In this document: in pieces, positions 46,077 to 54,859 of the stretch
Position numbering within the stretch: the stretch's first letter is position 1
How the letters are laid out: each line of letters begins with the position of its first letter
NCBI RefSeq assembly: GCF_001428895.1
Contig: NZ_LMJA01000032.1
Span: forward strand, 1 to 61,417
DNA from: Mycobacterium sp. Root265
GTDB lineage: Bacteria > Actinomycetota > Actinomycetes > Mycobacteriales > Mycobacteriaceae
Length of the DNA: 61,417 bases
Reading direction: 5' to 3'
Program-made: the position numbers and the translations under genes
The notes under the pieces: model-generated
What the model was told of the DNA's origin: nothing
The model's input: the letters and a program-made list of their open reading frames with translations, nothing else
Database searches by the model: none

Positions 46077-47018
46077 ATGCGTCCCACCCTGCGCCCCGAT
46101 TTCCAAGGCGTTCTGTTCTTCCCCGTCACCCCGTTCACCGAGTCCGGTGACGTCGATGTCGACGCCCTGACCGCGCACCTGACCAAGGGGCTTGAGGCCG
46201 GTCCCGGCGGGATCTTCATTGCCTGCGGCACCGGGGAATTCCACGCCATCGACGAGGACGAGTTCCGCGTCATCGTCGCCACCGCCGTCAAGGTGGTCGC
46301 AGGCCGCGTCCCGGTGTACGCCGGTGCGGGTGGGTCGGTGGCCCAGTCCAAGCGCTTCGCCGTCGCCGCTCAAGAAGCGGGCGCCGACGGTCTGCTGCTG
46401 CTGCCGCCCTACCTCGTCGAGGTACCGCAGCCCGGTCTGGTCGACTTCGTCGCCGCCGTGGCCGGGGCCACCGAGCTTCCGGTCATCGTCTACAACCGCA
46501 ACAACGCGAAGTTCACCGAGGCCTCCGCCGTCGCCGTCGCCAAGATCCCCAACGTGATCGGATTCAAGGACGGCACCGGCAATTTCGATCAGGTCGCCCG
46601 TATCGTCGCCGCCGTCACCACTCAGGTGGACCCCGACTTCCTGTTCTTCAACGGGCTGCCCACCGCCGAGACCACGCAGCTGGCGTTCCGTGCCATCGGC
46701 GTCCCGCTGTACTCGTCGGCGACCTTCGCCTTCGCGCCCGACCTGGCGCTGGCCTTCTACAACTCGCTGGAATCCGGTAACACCGAGCTGACCAACGCGC
46801 TGCTCAACGCCTTCTTCATCCCGCTGGTGCAGTTGCGCGACACCGTCCCCGGCTATGCCGTCTCGCTGGTCAAGGCCGGCGTGACCATGGAAGGTGTGCC
46901 CGCCGGACCGGTGCGTCCGCCGCTGGTGATGCCGCACGCCGATGACCTGGCCCAGCTGAGCTCCATCATCGCCGCGGGCCGCGCGGTGCTGGCCGCATCG
47001 TTGAGCGAGGCCGTCTAG
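46077..47018 (+). CDS. kdgD: 5-dehydro-4-deoxyglucarate dehydratase
   Basis: A 313-aa member of the DapA/NAL aldolase superfamily that decarboxylates and dehydrates 5-keto-4-deoxyglucarate to alpha-ketoglutarate semialdehyde. The Schiff-base lysine is K164 (GFKDGTGN), with the partner Y139 (IVYNRNN). GTGEFH (51-56) replaces the GTTGE of DapA, as in KdgD. A GAAAGG ribosome site precedes the ATG. Confidence 0.93.
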   Translation: MRPTLRPDFQGVLFFPVTPFTESGDVDVDALTAHLTKGLEAGPGGIFIACGTGEFHAIDEDEFRVIVATAVKVVAGRVPVYAGAGGSVAQSKRFAVAAQEAGADGLLLLPPYLVEVPQPGLVDFVAAVAGATELPVIVYNRNNAKFTEASAVAVAKIPNVIGFKDGTGNFDQVARIVAAVTTQVDPDFLFFNGLPTAETTQLAFRAIGVPLYSSATFAFAPDLALAFYNSLESGNTELTNALLNAFFIPLVQLRDTVPGYAVSLVKAGVTMEGVPAGPVRPPLVMPHADDLAQLSSIIAAGRAVLAASLSEAV

Positions 47019-47021
47019 ACC

Positions 47022-48281
47022 ATGGCGCCGATCAGGATCACCGGAGCCCGCATCACCCCGGTCGCGTTCGTCGACCCGCCGTTGCTGAACACGGTCGGGG
47101 TGCACCAGCCCTACGCGCTGCGCGCGATCATCCAGCTGGACACCGATGCGGGCCTGGTGGGCCTTGGTGAAACCTACGCAGACACCCGCCACCTGGCCCG
47201 GCTGCATGCCGCCGCCGAGGCGATCACGGGTCTGGATGTATTCGCGCTCAACGAAATCCGCGCGGCAATCGCGGTTCGGCTGGCCGGTGATGACGCCGCC
47301 GTCGGCACCGCGGGCATGATCACCACCGCCAGCGCGGTGGATCAGGTGCTCTCGCCCTTCGAGGTGGCCTGCCTGGATGTGCAGGGCCACACGCTGGGCC
47401 GGCCGGTATCGGATCTGCTGGGCGGCAAGGTCCGTGACGCGGTGCCCTTCAGCGCCTACCTGTTCTACAAGTGGGCCGCGCACCCCGGCCAGGAGCTCGA
47501 TCGCTTCGGCGAGGCACTGGACCCCGCGGGTCTGGTCGCCCAGGCCCAGCGCATCATTGGCGAATATGGTTTCACCGCAATCAAACTCAAGGGCGGGGTG
47601 TTCCCTCCCGAGGAGGAGATGGCGGCCATCGAGGCGCTGGCCGAAGCCTTCCCCGGCATGCCGTTGCGGCTGGACCCCAACGCCGCCTGGACTCCGCAGA
47701 CCTCGGTCAAGGTGGCCTCCGGGCTGGCCGGCATCCTGCAGTACCTGGAGGATCCGACGCCGGGCCTGGACGGGATGGCCTCCGTGGCCAGTGAGTCGCC
47801 GCTTCCACTTGCCACCAACATGTGTGTCGTCGCGTTCGATCAGTTGGCCCCCGCCGTCGCCAAGGGATCGGTGAAAGTCGTTCTCTCCGATCACCATTAC
47901 TGGGGCGGACTGCAGCGTTCCCGGCTGCTCGCCGGGATCTGCGAGACGTTCGGGCTGGGCCTGTCCATGCACTCCAACTCGCACCTGGGCATCAGCCTGG
48001 CCGCGATGGTGCACCTGGCCGGCGCGACACCGAACCTCACCTACGCGTGTGACACGCATTGGCCGTGGAAGACCGAAGAGGTCGTCAAGGACGGTGTGCT
48101 GCGCTTCGTGGACGGTTCCGTCCCGGTGCCCACCACGTCGGGCCTCGGCGTCGAGATCGACGAGGACTCGCTGGCCGCACTGCACGAGCAGTACCTGCGC
48201 TGCGGTATCCGCGATCGCGATGACACCGGCTACATGAAGACCGTCGACCCGAACTTCGAGCTGGTCAGCCCGCGCTGGTAG
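47022..48281 (+). CDS. gudD: Glucarate dehydratase
   Basis: A 419-aa enolase-superfamily enzyme removing water from D-glucarate (and often L-idarate). The KxK base is K188/K190. Metal ligands are D218, E243 and N266. The other half of the active site is D290 and H317 (MHSNSHLG), and N220 sits two residues after D218, as in the characterised enzyme. It begins 3 nt after kdgD. With the two preceding genes it makes a complete route from glucarate to 2-oxoglutarate. Confidence 0.93.
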   Translation: MAPIRITGARITPVAFVDPPLLNTVGVHQPYALRAIIQLDTDAGLVGLGETYADTRHLARLHAAAEAITGLDVFALNEIRAAIAVRLAGDDAAVGTAGMITTASAVDQVLSPFEVACLDVQGHTLGRPVSDLLGGKVRDAVPFSAYLFYKWAAHPGQELDRFGEALDPAGLVAQAQRIIGEYGFTAIKLKGGVFPPEEEMAAIEALAEAFPGMPLRLDPNAAWTPQTSVKVASGLAGILQYLEDPTPGLDGMASVASESPLPLATNMCVVAFDQLAPAVAKGSVKVVLSDHHYWGGLQRSRLLAGICETFGLGLSMHSNSHLGISLAAMVHLAGATPNLTYACDTHWPWKTEEVVKDGVLRFVDGSVPVPTTSGLGVEIDEDSLAALHEQYLRCGIRDRDDTGYMKTVDPNFELVSPRW

Positions 48282-48295
48282 GCCCTGGCTTTTTT

Positions 48296-48314
48296 CCCGT
48301 CGCTTCGCTCGCCC
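48296..48314 (-). repeat. 19-bp dispersed boundary repeat, copy c
   Basis: Reverse complement of GGGCGAGCGAAGCGACGGG, between gudD and the Ddn-like gene, ending 3 bp before that gene's -10 box. Confidence 0.8.
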
Positions 48315-48317
48315 CGT

Positions 48318-48323
48318 TACGGT
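48318..48323 (+). promoter_or_regulatory. -10 box of the Ddn-like gene (leaderless)
   Basis: TACGGT, 6 nt before ATG 48330. The boundary repeat lies over the place of the -35 box. Confidence 0.5.
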
Positions 48324-48329
48324 GGGTGG

Positions 48330-48800
48330 ATGGCAGACCCATCGGCCGTCGAAGCCGCCCACCCGCCGGAGTTACTGCTCAGCGTCGTCAACCGGGTGCT
48401 GAAGGTCGCCCTCAAGACCCCGCTCGGCGGCTACATCGGCGATTTCATGTTGGTGGCCTTCACCGGCCGCAAGACCGGGAAGCGCTATGCGACGCCGGTG
48501 AGCGCGCATGCACTCGACGGTGCCCTCTACGTCGTGCTGGAGGCGCAGTGGAAGTACAACTTCCGCGGCGGTGCCGACGCGCAGGTGTCCCACCGCGGCA
48601 AGACCCGCACCATGCACGGTGAGCTCATCACCGAACCCGCCACGGTCGCCGGCATCGCCGACCGGATCGCCAAGTCCTACAGCCCGAAAAAGGCGCAACG
48701 GCAGCTGGGGATGATGTTCCGCGACGGGGTGTATCCCACCCTGGCCGAGTGGGAGGAATCCGTGCGCCGGGTGAAGATCGCGGCCATCAAACTCACGTGA
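48330..48800 (+). CDS. Deazaflavin (F420)-dependent nitroreductase-like protein
   Basis: A 156-aa split-barrel protein. The block LVAFTGRKTGKRYATPV and the later WKYNFRGGADAQV resemble the Ddn/DUF385 family, whose members use reduced F420 to reduce quinones or nitro compounds. There is no membrane segment, though the N-terminal helix is hydrophobic. The stop overlaps phoD by 8 nt. Confidence 0.8.
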   Translation: MADPSAVEAAHPPELLLSVVNRVLKVALKTPLGGYIGDFMLVAFTGRKTGKRYATPVSAHALDGALYVVLEAQWKYNFRGGADAQVSHRGKTRTMHGELITEPATVAGIADRIAKSYSPKKAQRQLGMMFRDGVYPTLAEWEESVRRVKIAAIKLT

Positions 48801-50295
48801 GCACCGGGGCGCGGTCGGCGATGACGAACGTCGCGTCGGTGCGTGCCGGCGCACCGGGACGGGTCACGAACGGCAATGTCCGGAAGTCGGCCCGCAGTCC
48901 GTCGGCCGTGATGCGGGTGCGGACGTAGCCCCGGCGATTGCTGAAGTATTTGAGGTGCGGATTCTCCGGGAGAATCGCATCCACATCCGGGCGGGAGTCC
49001 GAGCCGTCCCCGCCCGAGGTGATCGATGATGTCACCAATTCCGTTGCCACCGGCCCCGATCGGGGGTCGCTGATCTCGGCGGCCCAGTGTGAGTGCACAT
49101 CGCCGGTGAGCACGACGGGATTGCGTACGCCGCCCAGCCCCGCGGTGATCCGGTCGCGGCAGGCGCCGTACCCGTCCCAGGCGTCGGCGTTGACACCGCG
49201 GCGCGGTCCCGCCACCACATCGAGCGGCGCAAAGAACACCTGCTGGCCCAGGATGTCCCAGCGGGACCGCGAATCCCGCAGGCCGGCGAGCAGCCAGCGT
49301 TCCTGATCGGGTCCGATCAGCGTGCGCCCCGGGGAATTCAGCTCCGGGCAGTCGGCGCCATAGGCGTCGCCGCAGGCCTGATCGGTCCGGTACTGGCGGG
49401 TGTCGAGCAGGTGGAATGTCGCCAGGGCTCCCCACTGCACGCGCCGGTACAGCCGCATCCCGGTGCCCTGCGGTCGCGCCGACGGCCGCAGCGGCATGTT
49501 CTCGTAGTAGGCCTGCAGCGCCGCGGCGCGCCGGGCCGGGAAGTCCGGTTGCGGCTCCTCGGGCACATCGGCGGCCCAGTTGTTGTCCAGTTCGTGGTCG
49601 TCGAACACCACCAGCCACGGTGCGGCGGCATGCGCGGCCTGTAGGTCGGGATCGGTTTTGTACTGCGCGAGGCGCTGCCGGTAGTGGGCCAGCGTGACGG
49701 TCTCCGGTCCCACATGCCTGCGCACACCGCCGTCCTTGCCGGCGTACTCGTACTGATAATCACCAAGGTGCACAACAAGTTCCGGGTGGTCCTCGGCCAG
49801 TCTGCGGTAGCCGGTGAACCACCCCTGCTCGTAGTTCGAGCACGAGGCGAAACACATTGTCAGGGGCGCGAGTGCACCGGGTTGCGGTGCCGTGCGGGTC
49901 CGCCCGGTGGCCGAGATGTAGCCACCGGCGCGAAACCGGTAGAAATACTCGGTGCCCGGTCGCAGGCCGGCGAGTTCGATATGCACGGCGTGCGCCGATT
50001 CCGGTGTCGCCACGGTCATCCCGCGCCGTTCGACTCCGCGGAAGCGTTCATCGGTGGCGACCTCCCACTCGACATCGACCATCCGCCAAGGCATTCCGCC
50101 GAGGCCGTCGTCGGCCAACGGTACCGGTGCCAGCCGCGTCCAGATCACCACGCCGTCGGGGACCGGTTCCCCGGAAGCCACCCCGAGGGTGAACGGGTCG
50201 GAGGTCAGCTCGGCCCGGCCGAAGCCGACCAGCGGGATCGCCGCGACGGCCAGGGCCCCACCGAGCAGCGCACGGCGGGACAGATTCGTCGACAC
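48793..50295 (-). CDS. phoD: PhoD-family alkaline phosphatase/phosphodiesterase
   Basis: A 500-aa exported phosphatase. A Tat-type signal (NLSRRALLGGALAVAA) is followed by the PhoD N-terminal domain (GVASGEPVPDGVVIWTRL) and the calcineurin-like phosphatase core: LGDYQYEY, FDDHELDNNW, LTGDVHSHW. It releases phosphate from phosphodiesters outside the membrane using calcium and iron in this family. The start is GTG 50295. The neighbouring genes do not suggest a phosphate regulon, and no Pho box was recognised. Confidence 0.92.
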   Translation of the reverse strand: MSTNLSRRALLGGALAVAAIPLVGFGRAELTSDPFTLGVASGEPVPDGVVIWTRLAPVPLADDGLGGMPWRMVDVEWEVATDERFRGVERRGMTVATPESAHAVHIELAGLRPGTEYFYRFRAGGYISATGRTRTAPQPGALAPLTMCFASCSNYEQGWFTGYRRLAEDHPELVVHLGDYQYEYAGKDGGVRRHVGPETVTLAHYRQRLAQYKTDPDLQAAHAAAPWLVVFDDHELDNNWAADVPEEPQPDFPARRAAALQAYYENMPLRPSARPQGTGMRLYRRVQWGALATFHLLDTRQYRTDQACGDAYGADCPELNSPGRTLIGPDQERWLLAGLRDSRSRWDILGQQVFFAPLDVVAGPRRGVNADAWDGYGACRDRITAGLGGVRNPVVLTGDVHSHWAAEISDPRSGPVATELVTSSITSGGDGSDSRPDVDAILPENPHLKYFSNRRGYVRTRITADGLRADFRTLPFVTRPGAPARTDATFVIADRAPVLT

Positions 50296-50356
50296 GGCGC
50301 AGTGTCAGATGCCGACCTTGCCCGCAGGTGACGCGCAGCTGTCCGGTGTCTCTCCG

Positions 50357-51001
50357 TCAGCCGTCATCTCGTGGTTGCCATGCCGTCGGCGCACGCACCG
50401 CGTCGAAAAGCCGCACCAGCACATCCACCAGGTGCTCGCGGTCGACCTCGACATCGCCGAGCAGCACCGCGCCGATCGTGCTGATGACACCGCCGACCAG
50501 GAATTGGGAGACCAGCCGCAGATCGGTCGGTAGATCATCGGTCGGCAGGCCGGGATCACCGCTGGATGCCGTCGATGCCAGCATGCCGGCGAACCGGCTG
50601 GATTCCTGCAGACTGCGCCGGCCCAACGCCGGTGATGCGGTCGCCTCCAGCACCAGGATCCTGCCCTTGCGTGGGTCGGCGAGAATTAGATCCACCAATT
50701 CGGCCAGCACCGCGCGCGTTCTCGCCAGGTCGTCATCGGGCGCCTCGGCCAGCGCGGTGACCGAGCGGCGCGCGCTCTCCTCGATGACGGTGTCGTAGAC
50801 GGCCAGATGCAGCGCCTCGATATCGGGGAAACTCTCGTAGAAGTAGCGCGCCGCGACCCCGGAGGCCTCGGTGACGCCCCGCACCGTGGTGCCCGCGATG
50901 CCGCGGGTGCCCATCAGTTCCAATCCCGCGGCGAGCAGCCGGGCCCGCCGTTCGGCCACCCGGTCGTCGGCGGTCTGCCCTCCGTACCGCCGGGTGACCA
51001 T
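50357..51001 (-). CDS. TetR-family regulator
   Basis: A 214-aa regulator. The helix-turn-helix (TVRGVTEASGVAARYFYESFPDIEAL, split over about 38-63) is near the N-terminus. ATG 51001 (MVTRRYGG) is chosen over a longer frame. It is divergent from the MpaB-type gene with an intergenic gap of about 80 bp, so it may control that gene. No clean palindrome was found there. Confidence 0.86.
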   Translation of the reverse strand: MVTRRYGGQTADDRVAERRARLLAAGLELMGTRGIAGTTVRGVTEASGVAARYFYESFPDIEALHLAVYDTVIEESARRSVTALAEAPDDDLARTRAVLAELVDLILADPRKGRILVLEATASPALGRRSLQESSRFAGMLASTASSGDPGLPTDDLPTDLRLVSQFLVGGVISTIGAVLLGDVEVDREHLVDVLVRLFDAVRAPTAWQPRDDG

Positions 51002-51083
51002 CGAACCATCTTGACACAGGGCATATGGGGCTGATTTCCTCAATCTGCACACAGGTGTTTCCTGTTTCGCGATGGGAGCTGAG

Positions 51084-52013
51084 ATGGATCCGAAGCCGTG
51101 GGAACCCGGCCAACCACATCACGAGTTGGCCGCCGATGTGCGGTGGTGGATGGGGATGCCGTTGGCGTTCGGTCTGTTCGGACGGCTGGCGCTCGACCAG
51201 GTGGCCTACCGCAAGGTTGCCGCGGCCGTCGACGCCAGTGGGCGCTTCGCCGCCAATTTCACCGACCGTGGGCTGAACAGCTACCTGTGGAACGGCCCGC
51301 TGGCCTTCGGTGACGAGGCCGATCGCCACGCCGCCCAGGACCGGCTGAAGTCCAAACACGGTGCGGTGCACGGAGTCGGCACGGGGGATTTCGAGGGCGA
51401 ACGTTTCAGCGCGCTCGATCCCGCGCTGTGGAAATGGGTCGGCACCACGTCGCTGAACATCTTCTACGCCGGCTACGTCGCGGTCTACGGCAAGGACCTG
51501 ACCACCGAACAGCGCGAGATCGTCTACCGAACGGTGTGTGCGATGGCCGATGTCGGGCTGCCCAGCACGGCATCGGAAGTGCCGCCGACGGTGGCCGAGA
51601 TGCAGGCCTACTACGACGAGGTCGCGGCCACCGAATTGGCGGCAAACCCGTTCCTGCTGTGGGCCGCCGACCAGTTCGGCGCACCGCCGGTGCCGACGTT
51701 GTTCGGCCCGCACTGGCTGCACCAGATCATCGCGCCGGTCTGGCGGTTGGCGGCCCCGGCGATGGCGCGGCCCGCCCGCATCTGCGCCGAGTCGACCACG
51801 CACCCGACGATGATGGAACTGCTGGGCAGCAGCTGGAACTCGCGCAAACAGCTCGAGTTCGCCTGCTACCGGGCCTCCATCCGGGCCGCGCGGCGCTGGC
51901 TGCCGAAGTGGGCGCTGCTGGAGCCGATGGCCTATAACCGGTACCGCTACGAACAGCTGCGCGCCTTCCACCACAAATACGAGTTGGAGTCCTTCGCGCC
52001 CGCCGCGAGCTAG
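51084..52013 (+). CDS. Oxygenase MpaB/DUF2236-family protein
   Basis: About 309 aa from ATG 51084, which has GGGAG 5 nt upstream; ATG 51072 is in frame but lacks a ribosome site. The family includes rubber oxygenase (latex-clearing protein) and fungal MpaB, heme-dependent in characterised members. Conserved stretches here are DRGLNSYLWNGPLAFGD, WKWVGTTSL and RYRYEQLRAFHHKYE. A His-containing helix for heme is plausible but cannot be assigned with confidence. Substrate unknown. Confidence 0.82.
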   Translation: MDPKPWEPGQPHHELAADVRWWMGMPLAFGLFGRLALDQVAYRKVAAAVDASGRFAANFTDRGLNSYLWNGPLAFGDEADRHAAQDRLKSKHGAVHGVGTGDFEGERFSALDPALWKWVGTTSLNIFYAGYVAVYGKDLTTEQREIVYRTVCAMADVGLPSTASEVPPTVAEMQAYYDEVAATELAANPFLLWAADQFGAPPVPTLFGPHWLHQIIAPVWRLAAPAMARPARICAESTTHPTMMELLGSSWNSRKQLEFACYRASIRAARRWLPKWALLEPMAYNRYRYEQLRAFHHKYELESFAPAAS

Positions 52014-52066
52014 ACTGATGCACTGCTGACGTCCCGCATCGGTGCGGTGATACGAGGAGTGCATGG

Positions 52067-52993
52067 ATGTTCTCACTGGCCCGGCTGTCCTGCTTCATCG
52101 CCGTCGCCGAGGAACTACATTTCGGCCGCGCCGCCGAACGCCTGCACATGACCCAGCCGCCGCTGAGCCGTCAGATCCAGCAGCTGGAAACCGAACTCGG
52201 GGTGCAGCTCATCGACCGCACCACCCGGTCGGTCACCCTGACCCCGGCCGGGGTGGCCTTCCTGCCCGACGCACGCCGCATCCTGCAGCTGGCCGAGAGC
52301 GCCGCGCTCACCGTGCGGCGGGTACCGGCGGGGGACCTGGGCACGGTGGTGGTCGGATTCACCGCGGCCTCCGCGCACGCGGTGCTGCCGCGCCTGCTCG
52401 AACAGACGCGCAGCATCCTTCCCGATGTGAAACTCGAACTGCGCGAGATGGTTTCATCGGTACAAGTCGAGGCGCTGATGAGCGGCGAGATCGACCTCGG
52501 GATGGCGCGGCCGCCCCTGAAGCGGCCGGGGATCGTGTCCCGTCCGTTGCTGCACGAGCAGTTGGTGGCCGCACTGCCCGCCGGGCACCCGCTCACCGAA
52601 CAGGGCCGCCAGCTCACCCTCAACGATCTCGACGGCCAGGACTTCGTGATGTATTCACCGGTGCAGGCCCGCTATTTCAACGAACTGCTGATCAGCACGT
52701 TCACCATCGCCGGTGCGACGCCGCGCTTCGTGCAGTTCGTCACCCAGGTGCACACCATGCTGGTGCTGGTGCGTTCCGGAATCGGGATTGCCCTGGTGCC
52801 CGCGTCGGCGGCGACCCTGCACCCCGAGGGGGTGGTGTTCCGGACCATCGGGGCGTTCCGGGAGCGCCCGGTCGAACTCGACGCCGCCTGGCGCGGGGAC
52901 AGCACCAACCCGGCGCTGCTGCGGCTGTTACGGGATGTGCTGCCTGCCCGCGAGTGGACCACCGATGACCTGGTCGAACAGGTCATCGGCTGA
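52067..52993 (+). CDS. LysR-family transcriptional regulator
   Basis: A 308-aa LysR-type regulator. The winged helix-turn-helix FGRAAERLHMTQPPLSRQIQQLE lies at about 19-41, followed by a periplasmic-binding-protein-like effector domain. GAGGAG precedes the ATG. It is not adjacent to an obvious single target. The LysR-type box in front of the glucarate operon 7.6 kb away is a candidate target (inference). Confidence 0.9.
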   Translation: MFSLARLSCFIAVAEELHFGRAAERLHMTQPPLSRQIQQLETELGVQLIDRTTRSVTLTPAGVAFLPDARRILQLAESAALTVRRVPAGDLGTVVVGFTAASAHAVLPRLLEQTRSILPDVKLELREMVSSVQVEALMSGEIDLGMARPPLKRPGIVSRPLLHEQLVAALPAGHPLTEQGRQLTLNDLDGQDFVMYSPVQARYFNELLISTFTIAGATPRFVQFVTQVHTMLVLVRSGIGIALVPASAATLHPEGVVFRTIGAFRERPVELDAAWRGDSTNPALLRLLRDVLPAREWTTDDLVEQVIG

Positions 52994-52999
52994 CCGCGG

Positions 53000-53413
53000 C
53001 TAGCGCCGCAGTGAGCCGGGGGGCATGTCCAGGCCGATCTCGTCGCAGATCGGGCCGATGATGATCAGCGAGCCACGAGGACTGCAGAACGGGGTACCCG
53101 GCGGCAGCGGCTGCGGGGCGGACGGGGTGAGTTCCGGGGGAGTGATGTCCGCGGAGATGAAGCTGTCGGCGGCCGACCCGTCGGGGTAGACCATCCGCAC
53201 GTTGCCCTGCCCGAACGGGACCGTGAAGTAGGTGTGGCACACACTCATGTCCCAGCGGATCTCCTGGAACGGCAGGGCTTGGCCCGGGCACCACTGGGTG
53301 GTCGGTGCGGTGTACGGCCCGGCGGCCGCGATGCCGGCGCCCACGCCGAGCCCGGCTGCACCCACGGCGGCAGCCACCACGGCCACCTTCGTCAATCGCC
53401 TGATCTCGCTCAT
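53000..53413 (-). CDS. Small secreted protein (mycobacterial WCPGQ type)
   Basis: A 137-aa exported protein with a signal peptide (VAVVAAAVGAAGLGVGAGIAAAG) and a mature part beginning PYTAPTTQWCPGQ, a pattern common in mycobacterial secreted proteins of unknown function. Four Cys could form two disulfides; the C-terminal part is Pro-rich. ATG 53413 is preceded by AAGGGA at 9 nt; the in-frame ATG 53422 has it too close. Confidence 0.78.
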   Translation of the reverse strand: MSEIRRLTKVAVVAAAVGAAGLGVGAGIAAAGPYTAPTTQWCPGQALPFQEIRWDMSVCHTYFTVPFGQGNVRMVYPDGSAADSFISADITPPELTPSAPQPLPPGTPFCSPRGSLIIIGPICDEIGLDMPPGSLRR

Positions 53414-53517
53414 CTGGATCATTCCCTTCGCTGGGCCGTGCCCAGGCGGGCTTGCCGATGAAAGGAAGTACAGCGCAGCGGGACGGCTACCGATCCCAAA
53501 AATGCAAAGAGAGCTGC

Positions 53518-54504
53518 CTAGACGCGGGCCCCGGGCTGCAGCACCGGGGTGACCAGCCGGCCGGTGGCCAGGAACTCGTCGAGGTTGCGCAGCGTGAGGT
53601 CCTCCATCGCCGCGCGGGTCTGCACGGTGCCGCTGCCGACATGGGGGAGCAGCACCACGTTGTCCATCTCGAGCAACTCGGCCGGGACGTTGGGCTCGTC
53701 GGCGAACACGTCGAGCCCGGCGCCGGCCAGCCGGCCGTCGCGCAGCGCGGCAACCAGGGCGACCTCGTCGACGACGCTGCCGCGGGCGATGTTGATCAGG
53801 TAGCCGTCTGCACCGAGCGCGTCGAGGACCGCGCCGTCGACCAGCTTGCTCGTGGAACTGCCGCCGGCGGCGGCGATCACCAGCACGTCGACCTGCTGCG
53901 CGAGTTCCACCGGTGACCCCACGTAGGTGTACGGCGATTCGGTGACCTCACGGCGGTTGTGATAACTGATGGCGCATCCGAAGGCGCTGAGCCGCTTGGC
54001 AATTGCGCCACCGATGCGGCCCAGTCCGATGATCCCGACCCGGGTGTTGCTCACCTGCCGGGTCAGCGGGTAGTTGCCGTTGACGGGCCACTGCCCGGCC
54101 CGCACATAGCGGTCGGATGCGGAGAACTGCCGCATGGTGTCGATCAACAGGCCCACCGCGGTGTCGGCGACGCAGTCTGTCAGGACGTCGGGGGTATTAC
54201 TCACCCCGACGCCCCGAAGTGCAGCGGCATCCACATCGGTGGTGTCGTAGCCGACGCCGAAGTTCACCACCGCGCCGAGGCGGGGCAACTCGGCCATCAG
54301 CGCGGCATCGACGCCGGTGCGGCCGGACGTGACGACGGCGGTGATATCGGCGCCGGGGCCGGCGAGGAACTCGGCGCGCGCGGCCGCATCGTCGGGGAGG
54401 GTCTGCGCTCCGTAACGGGTGCGCAGGGTCTCGGCCAGAGACGGCTTCAGAGGGCCGACCTGCAGGACCCTGGTGTCGGAAGAAGATGAAGAGGTGTCGG
54501 GCAT
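53518..54504 (-). CDS. D-isomer-specific 2-hydroxyacid dehydrogenase
   Basis: A 328-aa NAD(P)-dependent dehydrogenase of the glyoxylate/hydroxypyruvate reductase group. The Rossmann motif GLGRIGGAIAKR, catalytic Arg in NIARGSVVDE, Glu in DEPNVP and His in LLPHVGSGT are all present. AAGGAG sits 8 nt before ATG 54504, excluding the longer frame. It is divergent from the ABC importer, suggesting its substrate relates to the imported compound (inference). Confidence 0.9.
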   Translation of the reverse strand: MPDTSSSSSDTRVLQVGPLKPSLAETLRTRYGAQTLPDDAAARAEFLAGPGADITAVVTSGRTGVDAALMAELPRLGAVVNFGVGYDTTDVDAAALRGVGVSNTPDVLTDCVADTAVGLLIDTMRQFSASDRYVRAGQWPVNGNYPLTRQVSNTRVGIIGLGRIGGAIAKRLSAFGCAISYHNRREVTESPYTYVGSPVELAQQVDVLVIAAAGGSSTSKLVDGAVLDALGADGYLINIARGSVVDEVALVAALRDGRLAGAGLDVFADEPNVPAELLEMDNVVLLPHVGSGTVQTRAAMEDLTLRNLDEFLATGRLVTPVLQPGARV

Positions 54505-54669
54505 GTGGGCTGCTCCTTCGCTGCTCACTACGTACGGTATTGAGACCTGCGGATACCTGTCCAACACGGAAATAGCATGGGTTAATGCAGAACCCGCATG
54601 ACTAGGCAATCGTGAGCCGTTCCCGGGTATCAAAGGCCTGTGCGGCCCCCTAAAGTACCTGATCACCGG

Positions 54670-54734
54670 CCATTTCGGGTGGGTACGTCCAGCCCCGGGC
54701 GGATGCGCAGAACCGCTCAGCGGCCCATTTCGGG
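54670..54734 (+). promoter_or_regulatory. Direct repeats CCATTTCGGG upstream of the ABC promoter
   Basis: Copies at 54670-54679 and 54725-54734, 55 bp apart (about five helical turns). The second ends 3 bp before the -35 box, a layout expected for an activator. Confidence 0.45.
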
Positions 54735-54737
54735 CGG

Positions 54738-54767
54738 TTGACGGTGTCCGAGAGCCGCTCTTACGGT
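54738..54767 (+). promoter_or_regulatory. Promoter of the ABC importer operon
   Basis: -35 TTGACG (54738-54743), 18-bp spacer, -10 TACGGT (54762-54767). The transcript would have a leader of about 85 nt. Confidence 0.6.
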
Positions 54768-54859
54768 GTGTCTACCGTCACAAGTGATGTCCACATACGT
54801 AGACGTCACTGCCGATGATCGCAGGTAGTACAGCCCACACCCTTGATCTGGAGGTCCCG

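Larger units (their letters stand above)
54505..54859. other. Divergent regulatory region between dehydrogenase and ABC importer
   Basis: 355 bp with no gene. It holds an imperfect inverted repeat at 54577-54600 (GGGTT...AACCC within CATG...CATG), two CCATTTCGGG direct repeats, a TTGACG/TACGGT promoter, and GTCTAC...GTAGAC arms at 54770-54804. Confidence 0.5.

Noticed and set aside
51014-51055. Two ACACAGG copies in the TetR/MpaB-type intergenic gap as an operator
   Set aside because: Seven-bp direct repeats 35 bp apart without dyad symmetry are weak for a TetR site and could be chance.
54778-54787. TCACAAGTGA before the ABC importer as a CRP site
   Set aside because: The half-sites are in the opposite order (TCAC...GTGA) and the spacing is wrong for CRP.
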